Notes under the pieces: generated by a model
Databases searched by the model: none
What the model saw: the letters and a program-made list of their open reading frames with translations, nothing else
Told to the model about the DNA's origin: nothing
Assembly: GCA_029204225.1 (NCBI GenBank)
Contig: CM055100.1
Span: 34,278,645 to 34,342,644 of the forward strand
Direction: 5' to 3'
DNA from: Diphasiastrum complanatum
Taxonomy: Eukaryota; Streptophyta; Lycopodiopsida; Lycopodiales; Lycopodiaceae
Length of the DNA stretch: 64,000 nucleotides
Shown: positions 26,601-38,600 of the stretch, piece by piece
Position numbering within the stretch: position 1 is the stretch's first letter
Layout: every line of letters begins with the position of its first letter
Position numbers and translations under genes: made by a program

Positions 26601-29600
26601 TTGTTCTCTCTGATTCATACGAAGAGGAGGAACAGGCTTAGTGTTGCACAATTAGACAGGTTGTGTATGTGCACGCCAATCTGCGGCTTCTGAAGAAGAT
26701 GAAGGGGGCGAGGGAGCCTATGCAGGTAAATTGTAATTTGATAGTTGCAATTGTGTTTGAACATTGAAATTTGAATCCTTAGTGACATTCTAAATGTGTT
26801 GTTCTACTGTCTACATACTGCAGGTAAATCTAGATGACATTGATGTGACGAAGGTTCCAAACCTACCACCAAGGTCACAGGAGGTAGAGGACGTGTATGC
26901 ACTACTCGATGATGACGCCATGCAGTTTGTAGGTGAATCTCAAGTTCCAATTTCAAGTTTTGAAATTTGAATTAGCCCTTGAGCCTTGAGGCTTGGGCCC
27001 TTGCAAGTTGGTCCTTGCCACTTGGAAGTTTGAACTTTGAGCTCCATCCCATGTTCTAAGTAGTAAGTTCTAGCTTTAGAAATTAGAATTGAAACTTGTA
27101 ATTGTGAATTGTCACCCTTTGCCAATCTTTGTGTGCAGGACCTACCACTCGTGTTGCTGCACGTCGCAGGACAGGGGGAGAGGCTTCCAGTTCTTGAGCC
27201 CACGAGGACAAGGAGCCACTAGAAGACGAAGACGATGCAGAGACCTCGGAAGATGAAGCCGACAATGAGGATTCCTCAGAGGATGAGAGTGATCTATCTG
27301 ATGATGCTGATAGCATTGATGAGGATCCTGCTCCTGAGCCTTGCACGTACGAGGTCACAGATTCCACGGGTGACTAGGAGGAGGCTACGTTAGGCTTTAG
27401 TGACTAGACTCAGGGGACTGGCCCATTTGTATTTACTATTTAGTATTTAGTATTTTGGTTAGTTTATAGAAATTAGGAGTTGAATTTGAACTTTGAAGTT
27501 TTGAGATTATAAACTTGAGCAACGTTATTACCATTTGGCATTTATGGATGAGTTAAAACTACATATAAGACTCAGGTAACAAGTTTACTTTTCGGTAATG
27601 TTCAAATGTGGAATGTTTCAATTATCAATGTTGAATGTCGAATGGGATTTGTACTCACAGACTACGGCAAGTTGTGAGTTGTAACTCAAGAGTTAATATT
27701 TAGAAGTTAGTACTTACTACTTAGTATTGTAACTTGTTACTTGTAAGTTGTAAGAAGTTAGAACTTAGTACTATAATCTATTACTTGTTAAAAGTTACAC
27801 TAATATTGTATACATTGTCATTTTCGTGAAATTTGAATCATTGAACATTTGCTAATTTACCACTAACTAACCATGCACATGGTACATTGGAATATGACAT
27901 ATGTAATATGTATAATGTGAGTTGTGACATTGTAATGTTAAAAAAAAAACCCTAAAACCGATTCGCCGGTTCGAACCTGGTGGCTAAGATTTTTTGTTTA
28001 TTGAATTTTTTATTGTTGTTTTGACTTAGATCCTTTGACTTTTTGAGTTGCTTGTATATTGTTTCTAAGGTTTACCTTATGACGTCACTGACTTCTCTAT
28101 ATAAATTTGTGAAATTGGATATATTCTATATTTCAGTTTTCTCCTAAGCTAGTTGCAGTGACTTCTTCTATTGGGGATTATAATTATACTTAACGAGTGT
28201 TTTATTGCTTTGTCGAGCTCAATGTCTCTTGCTATGGAATTGAGTTAGACAATTTGTTCTGGTGGTGTTGTACAGGCCGATCTTCAAGCTATGGGGCGAG
28301 TACATCGTATTGGTCAAACAAAGCCTGTGAGAAAACACTGTTCTCAGCTACAGACTACTAGGTTTAATGAGCCAAGTTGAGGTTTACTGCTTGTTTTCTC
28401 TGTCTGATTAGAATGCCTGTCCTGTTGCTTTTCTCGGAACTAATTTTATTGACCTTGGTGTCTAGGTTCATATATATCGGCTTGTGACAGCTGGGACTAT
28501 TGAAGAATATATGCAATTAAGAGCTGATAAAAAACTTTTTCTGGGCAAGGTATGCATATCTAAGTCCCATTCTTCCAACGTTCTCTTCCACACTTACTGT
28601 TATGATCAAAGTGATGATGTACACAAATTTGTTGCTGTTCTGATGATTAGCCTCTCTTAATTCTGAGCTGTGCAAAGCCTTATGCTAGTAGAAGCATCAA
28701 AAAAAGAAAATTAAGCTAGCATTTATATTATAATGTTTGAGGTGGACCAAGGTCCATGTAGTTGTCCATGACAACTTGAACATAACTCCTCCTCATCCTC
28801 AAAAAGACCGAGTCTGGACTATCTTGGAAAAGGACGACAAGAGTATTATTTCATGTCGATGAAGACTGTGAGTGTTGTAGACACAACTGCTCCTTCAAAA
28901 CAAAGGTGTGATTCAGTAACCTAGGAAAATTATGGAAAACTTCTTTTGTTGACCTTGTAAATTTGTATAGGAGCTTTACTATGGCACTGCACAACAGACT
29001 TAAGAACATCTCCTGATGATCCTTTCAAAAATGTCTACATGGAAGTGCAAGTAAGATAGTCGCCACAAGCAGTGGAGGGATCAGCGATTAGTGCATCAGA
29101 AATGACACCATATAGAAGACTAACATGGAAAATACTTCAAAGTTTTGAAATTGGAGGAAATTTCTGTTGTTAGGGTTATGAGTGTGACGAGTTTCAAGAT
29201 CTCAAATGGCCCATAACAATTCAGCAGCTACACACTAACTACAGTTTAACCACTAGACCTATACTATTCTGCAATAGTAGGTTTTCTAGCATTTCTATAA
29301 ATAGAAGCCAAAAATCACCATCTTTAGCAAACACTGGGATAACAATCAAGCGGTCGTCCAATGAAGTCATAGCTACAAGCTCCTAAGCTGTACACATCAT
29401 CTACGATTTAACCAGTAGACCTATACTATTCTACAACAGTAGGCTATATGGTATTTCTATAAATAGAAGCCAAACATCACCATCTTTAGCAAACACTGGG
29501 ATAACAATCAAGCGGCCTTCCAATGTAGTCATAGCTACAAGCCCCTAAGCTGTAAACTTGAAACTCCTTAGAGTTTTATGTTTCTGGTCTCCGTAGTTCA

Positions 29601-32600
29601 AAAACCTCTTCTACATTTAAAGATCAGAAGCTATTTATGGCTGAAGCTTTATCAATCTTTTATCAAGATTGTTGGTACAAGCAGAGTAGCTACTGAAAGT
29701 TTGATTCAGATTGACATATTGAACCTCAACAAACGTGACATCGTGTTCGTGCTTGCCCTATTCATGCTGGAACTTGGGCATACTAAGGGACAACACCAAA
29801 GAGGCACTTCTTATGATCTCCTGAAATTTGTGTATAAATGGAGTATCTGAGAATGGAGTCGTCATTGGGGGGAAGCTGAAACTAGGAGGTTTGAGCTTCA
29901 CGCTAGAATTGGTAGTGCTAGATATCCCTAGCAACGCCTATTCCTATGAATTGCTCCTAGGTAGGCCATGGCTCTCTAACGCGTGAGTAGTGCACGATTG
30001 GAATAGAGAGCGCGTGACATTTGGCAATTGAGAAACATCAATCACCATCGACTCTGCTGGTAAGATCAAACCCGCACGAATCGCCGAATATGGATCTTCT
30101 ACCACAAAGTCTTTTCTTGAAAATTACCGTGACATCATAGAGAAGGGCCACCATACTAAGGCTACAGATATCATTAATTGGAGCCACAGCTTGGCAACAA
30201 TCGATTGTGTCAATGCGGAACATTGCGAGCTCAATACACATCACACTGATAGCGATGAATCCGCCGTTGAACCAACTGATTTGGATACTCCTATCTTAAA
30301 CGTCAGTTAGAAAAACTGGGTCATTGTTTGAAGTTCGCTGTTCTTTGCTGTGATGGTATCTTGTAGGGGTGTTTTAACTTTGTTTTGGACTACTTGTGTG
30401 AGAGTTTCAACTTTCTCATTGTTAATAACAATGTAGCGGCTGGGGGTTTGATTGACAATTTTTGTTATCCCCTTCTTATCAAAGTAGGTCGCACAAGGCC
30501 AGGTAGCCATTTGCATAGTTTTCTAAGGCAAAATAATCTCACGGCCGGTTGTTTATGAGGGGCTTGTTTGTGATGTTTCGTGCAAATTCTTCGGCTGGCT
30601 TTGCAATATGTCCACAATCTGAAAATATTTTTATTGATATTCCTTTTGTGTTCTGAAGTTGTCAACACCATCTTGTGACAGGCTCTGAAAATGGGTAGCT
30701 TTCTAGCCTGACCTCAGATATAAAATTTTCGTGTTCCAATTTTTTTGTTTTTATGCTCAATTTATCGAATGCTGTGATTTTCTGCAGGTTGTAAACGAGC
30801 ATACAATTTTGCTTTGTATGCTCAATTTATCGTTTGCTGTCATTTTCTCCAGGCTGTAAACGATGGTGGTCTCGGCAATGCTGAAGCATCTGACTGCTCA
30901 AATTTCTCTGAATTGTTTACAGCAATAACTTTTGGTGCACAGGTGCATTCTCTGACATGCAATAGGGGTTAAAATATCATTTTGGAGAGAATGCTAGATA
31001 TTCTAGTACCATTCATGCAGCCTGCAGGAAAAAACACCAAAATCACATCTTGCCACACGTTGTGTATAAACATGTGGGCCCATTCTAGTTTCATTTATCC
31101 TGTCATATGTTTGTCAGGCTATTATGCAATCAGATGATACCTCGGAGCTGACCGATGAAGATCTTGACAGCTTAATTAATCGCTCAGGGACAGGTCACAG
31201 TCAAGTAGGTAGAAAGGTATGAATTATCAACTCTTGCCTAAGAATTTTTTTCGGAATCTTTTGCTGGCTCAATGCAATTTGCAGTTCGTATGTTGTTTGG
31301 CCTTTTGTTGCAGGCTGTCTATCTTTTGTAAAGTCATGACAATGTTCACTCAAGCTACATATTCTTGATTGTCGATGTTAGTTTACCGTATATTTCAAGC
31401 TTTTGGATTCAGTTCTTTGATACTAGATGCATAATATTAGACTTCATGGTTTGCTTTAAATGTTCCAGTTAAAAGAATATTGCATCATAAATTTGCCAAC
31501 GGCACCAGTCATTAGGACTATTCTTGTGATTCTGCAGAAACGTTGCTGACAAAGGATCTATGGTTTTGTTCCTTACTAGACATTTATGAAATATGTTTGG
31601 AATACACTTGTTTTGTGTTCATGTTGTCTGAATTTTTAGAATTTTCCTTTTATTATACTGTTAAGATGTTTCTTGTTTGTCAACAAAGAGACCAAGCTGT
31701 GAAACCTTTTGAGCAGTCTAAGCACTGATTGACCTAATGAAGATTAAAATGGCTGTCATCTAGACTGCTCTATTCTTTAGTCTGAACTTCAGGCATTGCC
31801 CCCACGATCACTTAACATCTCAACCAGTTGAGTGAATCTGCATCTGTTGAAAGGGCAAGAACTTTTGATGTTGTGCCGTGTGCAGACATTCAGGATCACA
31901 TAAGTTGTGAAGATCATAGCCAAGGCCTCATCGCAAAATTTCAAAAATGTGGCATCTTTCCTCCACTGTAGTTTTGCCACCCTCCTGTATGCTTAGGGGA
32001 AAGAGGTTTTCTCCCATCCATATCGAGTTTTCCTGGTCACAGTAACTTGTGGAATTTCTAAACTGACATGAAATACAGCTATTGGTCTGGATATTATTGT
32101 GTAGTCTGATCTTATGTTCCTGCAAATTGGTCACCAGGTAAACATGAAGGGCTGAGTGTGCAACATAGATGATTTGAATTGTGTTCCTATTTTTGTCAGT
32201 CAGTGGTTTAAAATAGAAAATGAAATACTATAGGTTTATGCTGTTGTCTATGATTGAATCAGTAAATTCATTAGTAGAGTTTGAGATCTTCATGCAATTT
32301 GCGTCAACAAAGAATTTGTAATCTCTTTTGATATGCCTTTCGAATTTAAATCGTCTACATTTATCCTAGTCGACATGATTCTGATGAACAAGCAGAGCTC
32401 TCTAACTACACTTAAATTCAATCTACGCTCGTGAAGAGAAAATAGAAGCTCTACTGTCCTGATTGCTGAGCACAATTTCCGGTCTGAAAATTTTAAGATC
32501 TTGTCTTTCAAATGGACGATACAGGTTTGTGATAGTGGTTTACGGATATTTGGGTGTCAACACATTACTTCGATATTTCTGATTTCTTGCGTGCGAATTC

Positions 32601-35600
32601 TGCAGGCAAAGTTACAACCGCCTGAAGCTTCACCTCTGGGCAATTCATTCAGCATCAAGTGCTTCAAGGTATAAGTTTAATCAGGAAGAAAGTTCTTATC
32701 AGTCGACTTGACTACTTCCTTTCAGGTCTAAAGATTGAGAGTTCTGAACTCTTGAGATACGTTGTTTTCCTTGGTATTTCAATCTTAGACCTTCTTGTGG
32801 AAAAAAAATAGATATCATCTCTCTTATGTACAAATTGTAAGGATGATTGAAACTGCAACATTTTCAAAATAATACACTAAGAAAACTAGGTCAGAGAGCG
32901 TAGAATCCTGGTAAGAAGAGGAACGCAATAGCTGTCACTTCCTGTTGATGCTGCTTCAAAATCCTCATAATTATTATGACAATGAATTATAGAAACTGGT
33001 AAGACGGGTCACTCCACCCAAAAATTATTCATACCATGCTATCTTGCACGGATGTACTTCAGAATCTGTTCTAATTCTTTAGTTTATATCCCCTTCGTGA
33101 ATTTGTCTGGATACTGCATATTTCATAATTTTTGTAGCCGATGCTTTATGGTATTAAATGTCTACCAATGCTGACGGTTATGGTTAGTACCTGGTTTCTG
33201 ATTTTGCGCTGGTTGCGAAACTTATTTTCTGAAAGCTTAGTCTGTGTTTCTTTGCTCAAGCTTTGACTTATATTTTATTCAGATGTATGGTTTCTTTTAG
33301 CTTCAAAAGACATATCCTCTTCTGTTCTTGTTGTCCAAGTTGAAGTTCTCATGTTCTCATTCTTTTCTAACTATGGATTTTATCCTATCGGTCTGTGTCA
33401 GGTTTTCTATGCGATTTTGGTTACAATGTTTTTTTAAGGACTTCCATATTGCTGTCTGAACTCTGAAGTATGACACTTTGAGGTCACTTCTCTGGTTGCA
33501 ATGTTTTGACTGCCATATTACTTGTCTGAACTGTCCTACTTTAAGGTCACTTCACTTATTCTTGTTTTGTAAGCTTGGCTGCTCATAGTCTTTTCTGTCT
33601 TTCACAAAAAATTTCTTGCCTAGCTTTAAGTATCTAGGTCAAGTTCAATGCTAAGACACAATCACTTTTACGGTTAAGTGGTTTATTAAATAAATCTGGA
33701 TTTATCAAGCTAAATTGGCATTTGATGTATGTGATAAGCTTTGAAAAAGCTCATGGGGACTCCAGCATGGCTCTTCTAAGCAGTCATTCTATTCTTAAAG
33801 ATAGCAAATGGGACCAGCAATTTTTCTAGGTGTGTTGAATAGTCCACTTGTACCACAACTTGGAGATTTAGCGGGTTCTCTAATTTGAGCTTTGTAGGGA
33901 ATGCATTGTCTATTGATAAAATGGGAATGTTTTTGGGCTACAAAAGCTCACCTGCTAAGAGGACATAGATCATGCATGATATTAGTCAGATGTAAGTTTC
34001 AACATTTAGGTTGAAATATGAGCTTTGAAAATTTGCGAGCAAGTATATATACATGACTCAGTATTTGTGCTGCCTCAAAAATATATGTGCAAGAAGAGCA
34101 TTGAAGATATTTATGATCTGATTTTGAATTTTATCTGCAACTGAAAAGTTTTGTACCCTTTTTTCAATCTTTCAGTGAACTATTCTGTTGCGTTTATGAA
34201 GGATGCACATGTAAGTACAGTTTGTATAAATTCTGGAAAATTCAAAAAAATAACCATATAGCTTTTTAGTCTTGTTCTATTGGAACTCATAACTGTGCAC
34301 AAAGGCTGCATTTGAGTCTTGAGAATTTTCAGTTGGAAAAACTAGAGTTAATTGCATTTCACAGGGCATAGACTATCGTCAGTTTTCACTGAAGGATATT
34401 GGGACGGAGTGGAGGGAGACTTGTAAGCGGAAGCGTACAACTACCACTGTGACAATTGATGGATATTCTGTTAGTACTGATTTCCACATTAGCCTTAAGT
34501 TCTGATGTCTACACTAGCATAGCTGACTGGACTACCAAATGAATATCAGCTTTCACATTTTGAATTCAGTAGGATTTTTGGGTTTATTGACCTTTTGTTC
34601 AAAAGCACGAGTGTCCTGAGCTGTGTAAATATTTTTGTGATGGTTGAAGGTACTTCGTCGAAATTTGTATAGCCTTGAAGCAGGTGAACCAAGTGTTTAT
34701 GATCATGAATGTGCTCGAAACATTCAGGTATTGACAGGTGCCTGCAGTCAGGATTTTTTAGATATTTGCGTTGTTGATCTGGTTCATGGATTTATGTAGA
34801 CTTTGTTATCATGCAGGAGACTGTGAAGAAACACAGCAGACAGATTGCTGGAGTTGACTATGAACATCAAGATGAATGCTTGGTACGTTGGCTGTGAACA
34901 TAACCTTCTTGACAGGAAATCGGGAGACACTTTTAATAATTGAAGTAACCTAGTAAACAGCTTATTTTTCATCTGTGGTTGAAAAGTTACCAATTGCTCC
35001 TTATAGGTTTTTCTGTCACTTATTGAGATTGCACTTTCTACACTATCTTAGATCTTTTAAACAAGATTTGTTGATGTATGAATAGTACACCATCAAAGCA
35101 GATTTTGATCAGAGGTCATGCACAAGTCTACAGGTGTGTTGGGACGGCGGCCTCCTCCTATGCTGCGATGGCTGCCCAGCCTCATATCATGCTGAGTGTC
35201 TAGGTGTTAGTGATGCACAAGCCAGGCTTAAGTGGTTCTGTCCTCACCATGCATGTGGGATTTGTGAACGTAAGGTAAGAGAATCTACCTGACAATATAA
35301 GTATTTATTCAGTATCCTAGACTTAACGGCAATGCATAACTACACAACATAGAACTATCATAGTCGATGCTTAATGTATCTGGCTGAGGTTTTTCATTCA
35401 CCTCTAAGAGCTCAAAATCTCTTGGAGGTTTACTAGAAAGAAGATGACTTCACTGGCCTACTCTGTAATTAGTCTAGCTAGTGACATTAAGAATTCAGAT
35501 GTACTCTAAGAATCTAGGGCAAACTTTTTCACGCTAAATTTGAGAAGCCTTGGAATATACTTGTGATATTTAGGAGAAATGCTTGATGAGAAATGTTTGC

Positions 35601-38600
35601 CATCTCACATTTATGCAAGTCGTCATATGTTTGCCACTTTCATCGAGAAATGCAGCTTGTTGATTTACTTGATGAGTGTCATATTGGATACGGAAGTTAT
35701 TTTTAGGGCTCGAGAAACAATGATGAGAACGAGGAGTGATACATCCATGCATACGCATGCGTGATTGCTTGCATCACCCTTGGGTTGCATCATGTAGAAA
35801 GGTGAGGATATCAACATGCAATGCTAGTTATGATAGTACACAAGCCTTATCATTATCATCTAATGAGTCCTTCCCTAAGATTGTGACCCTCAATAATGCT
35901 CTTTGCAAGAATTCTAGACCAATCTCATGGTCATTCCCCATCACAGTCCATTCATGAATTGGGGACCTATTGCCATGGAATCTCAACATGCTTCAAATAG
36001 AGCTGTGTGCGTAATATTTGCAAGCTAGTTGCAAATATCTTTCCATTCTGAATGAGCTCCAATTGCTACTATATAATGCAAAATTGTATAAAACATAAGA
36101 AAATTCCTTCGTTCTTCTTGCCAGAGGTTCTCATATGCAGATGTGGAAGATGATGAACCAATGAATCTAGTCTTGTGTATTGTGCAACAACAAACTTCTA
36201 TTGCATACGTCCCTCTATCCTTGTTTTATGTTAGTCGTGCATGTCAATCTTGTGTTGTAAGCATAGCATAGAAAAAGCAAGACACCACTTGAGGCTTACC
36301 ACCTATGCCCTCCTACCATTAAGCGTTGAACCTCTACCTTGCTGATGCAGAGATAGATTGGAGATGGGACTATCGCTTGCAACAAAGCTCAAGAGATTAT
36401 GGAAGATCTCCTTCCCTCCAGGACACCCAAAGGTTAATTGTCCTCCCAAGCTTACCTACATATATAGGGGATGGGGAGGGACAAACTAGGGAAGGCAACA
36501 TGGGATAGAGCACACTTTAAGTTTGTTGAAGAAGTGCACCTTGCTTCCCTAGGCTGTGCCATGTTATTTTTGTCAAATGTGTCCCAATATGCAATAATAA
36601 TGTGCTCGAAGTTGTTGAAATAACTACTTGCCTAGTGCCGCTTTTGGCCGCATCTTCATCTCTAGCCACTTCTTGTGGCATCCGAAGACAATACCTTTCC
36701 AAAGAGCAATAGGTCACAATGCACACTAATTGATAAGAATCAATGCTTGTTTTTGGCTTCATCGAAGTTTTCCTACATGCTTAGTGGCATTAACCCTAAT
36801 AGCGAAAGTGACAACTATGCTCTCGGTTGTGAAACTCTGAACATTCGAACAACCATTTCCGTCGATCAATTAGTTGTCCCACTGAGTTAATATTCCCTTT
36901 TTTGACTCAAGCAGTCATTATCTTCACTACTTATCCTATTGTGTAAATAGTAAAATCATCTACTCTAGATTGTTAGTATAATCGATTACTATAAGTGAGA
37001 TAGATAGTGTAGTTGTCTATTCTTGTAGTTCGTGCAATTGATTGCAATAAGCAATTAATACTTTGACAATTACACATTCACCCAAAAGATGAGCTTGTCA
37101 ACCACATGCATGTAACATACAAATCTTACATGGCACTAGGCAGACTATTCCACAATGCGCTTTTTAAAATACCTGAGTTTTCCACAATTAACCATATGGG
37201 AATAATTTTAGGTTGTAATAATTTGCCACCCTGGGATTGGCATCAATTGGTCGATCATGCCCAAAGACAACAAGTAATTGCAATTTTATAGCCTAGTAAT
37301 TGCGAAGCCTTATAACCACAACTGATTCTCCTAGGCTTATGGGACCGGAGCTCCCATCATACCCAGAAAGGGGTCTTCTCCCATGTGTATTCTAGCTCCT
37401 CAAGAGCATTAATCCATCGTAAGCTATTCCCATCCTTGAATGAGGTTTTCATTTCTTTTACTTGCTTCAATAGAATTTTTGTGATGCTTCTCAAGAACTT
37501 GCATGTAGTCTCAAGAGGATTAGTCCATCCTAAGCCCTAACCATGTCATTTGTGAACGTTCTAATATTAAATCCATTCGTCAAAATCAAATTAGCATGGT
37601 AAAAGCGAGAAATCAAGAAACTAGTTAACAATTAAGAGACAAGATAAAGTAAGGGAAACTTATCGAAATTAGGCAAAGAAAGGCAGATGTCTCCATTAAG
37701 TGATCGTTCATTACATAAGGGCCTAGTGCTAGAGCATGATCAAACTCTCATGTGAAGGTTGGCACACAAAGGAACAAAGCCATAGCTCTCATTGAAGAGA
37801 AGCCCCTAATTCTAATAAGAGAAAGTTATAATAAGATGAATAGCCTCCAAAATTAGCACAACCTTAACTATATATAGTGGTCTTTTGTGTCTCTAGTATG
37901 AGCTTGGGGCATTCTTAGGCTTAGCCATTATTACAATTCCTATAGTGAGGGCGTTTATGCCCTTTTGTTAACTATCCTATGGAATTGATCCTATTCTAAT
38001 CTAGTACCTTGGCTATATTTATCACCAATAACTCAGCACATGGGCTAAATACATTTAGAAGGTTACAATTTAACCTAGGACAGGTTTTTTTATTCCTCTT
38101 AGCTTCAATAGGAAGAATGCATTCACATTCCATCTTAAGAGCAATAAACAAACAAGAAGCCCTATTTAAAAGTAGTAAGGACTTTCAAATCTTAAATGTA
38201 AGGTTCTTACTTAAGGTGCTTACACACAAGTATCTACAATTATTAACAAGAGCATTAGGGTAAGTAAGCCCTATAGATCAACACATTTTGCATATATTTA
38301 AAACATGATAAATCTTTACTTTTAAGGTACTTCCTTACAAAATGAGTGCTAACCCAATTCCAAACAAGAGATATCAACATATTATGGCTTTAAACAATAG
38401 GTTACTATCTTAAGTGTTTACATAGCTATGGTGCCTCATACCACTGCAACCCATCTCTATGCCAAAGATGCCAAGCCCAGGAATTGGATGACCTTAAGTA
38501 GCAACATAACATTGATCCAATGAGTGGTGATTTTGTGCTACACAATGCATATTGTAGACCGTTGGTTATGTAGGTTAGTCCATGAGTTACCCACCATAGT

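Larger units (their letters stand above)
22757..27980 (+). mobile_element. hAT DNA transposon, about 5.2 kb, in intron
   Basis: The limits are approximate. Palindromic GGTTCGAACC motifs occur near both ends (22829-22838, a partial one near 22850, and 27968-27977), as expected for hAT subterminal transposase-binding repeats. The left edge is suggested by CAGTGTTGTGTCGAA at 22763 and the right edge by GGTTCGAACCTG. A convincing 8-bp target duplication was not found. Inside lie a CTCCTGCTCCTCGCGAC minisatellite, a TG microsatellite and a multi-exon transposase gene. Confidence 0.65.
18769..28275 (+). other. 9.5-kb intron hosting an hAT transposon
   Basis: The intron runs from the donor after DSDWNPQ to the acceptor before ADLQAMG. 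It contains the LTR-like relic at 19110-19560, gene-free AT-rich sequence to about 22700, and the hAT element at about 22757-27980. All host signals lie outside the element, so the gene can in principle splice over it. Confidence 0.75.
13886..28549 (+). other. SNF2 ATPase C-lobe exons
   Basis: These exons encode the second RecA-like lobe. [16 protein letters not shown] spans 14942-15006/15261. LASGKLQLLDRLL is followed by [18 protein letters not shown] (motif IV, 15715-16060), then [30 protein letters not shown] is motif V (16185-16260 joined to 18724-18768), and [17 protein letters not shown] is motif VI with its arginine fingers (28276-28326). [20 protein letters not shown] closes the domain. 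The 45-bp exon at 18724-18768 is isolated between introns of 2.5 and 9.5 kb. Confidence 0.85.
28550..30852 (+). other. 2.3-kb intron with tandem duplication and Ty3 fragment
   Basis: Separates the exon ending [10 protein letters not shown] from the exon AVNDGGLGN. Contents are a two-copy 162-bp duplication (29235-29558), a Ty3 pol fragment (29850-30309) and a duplicated 3' splice site at its end (30753-30865). Confidence 0.75.
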
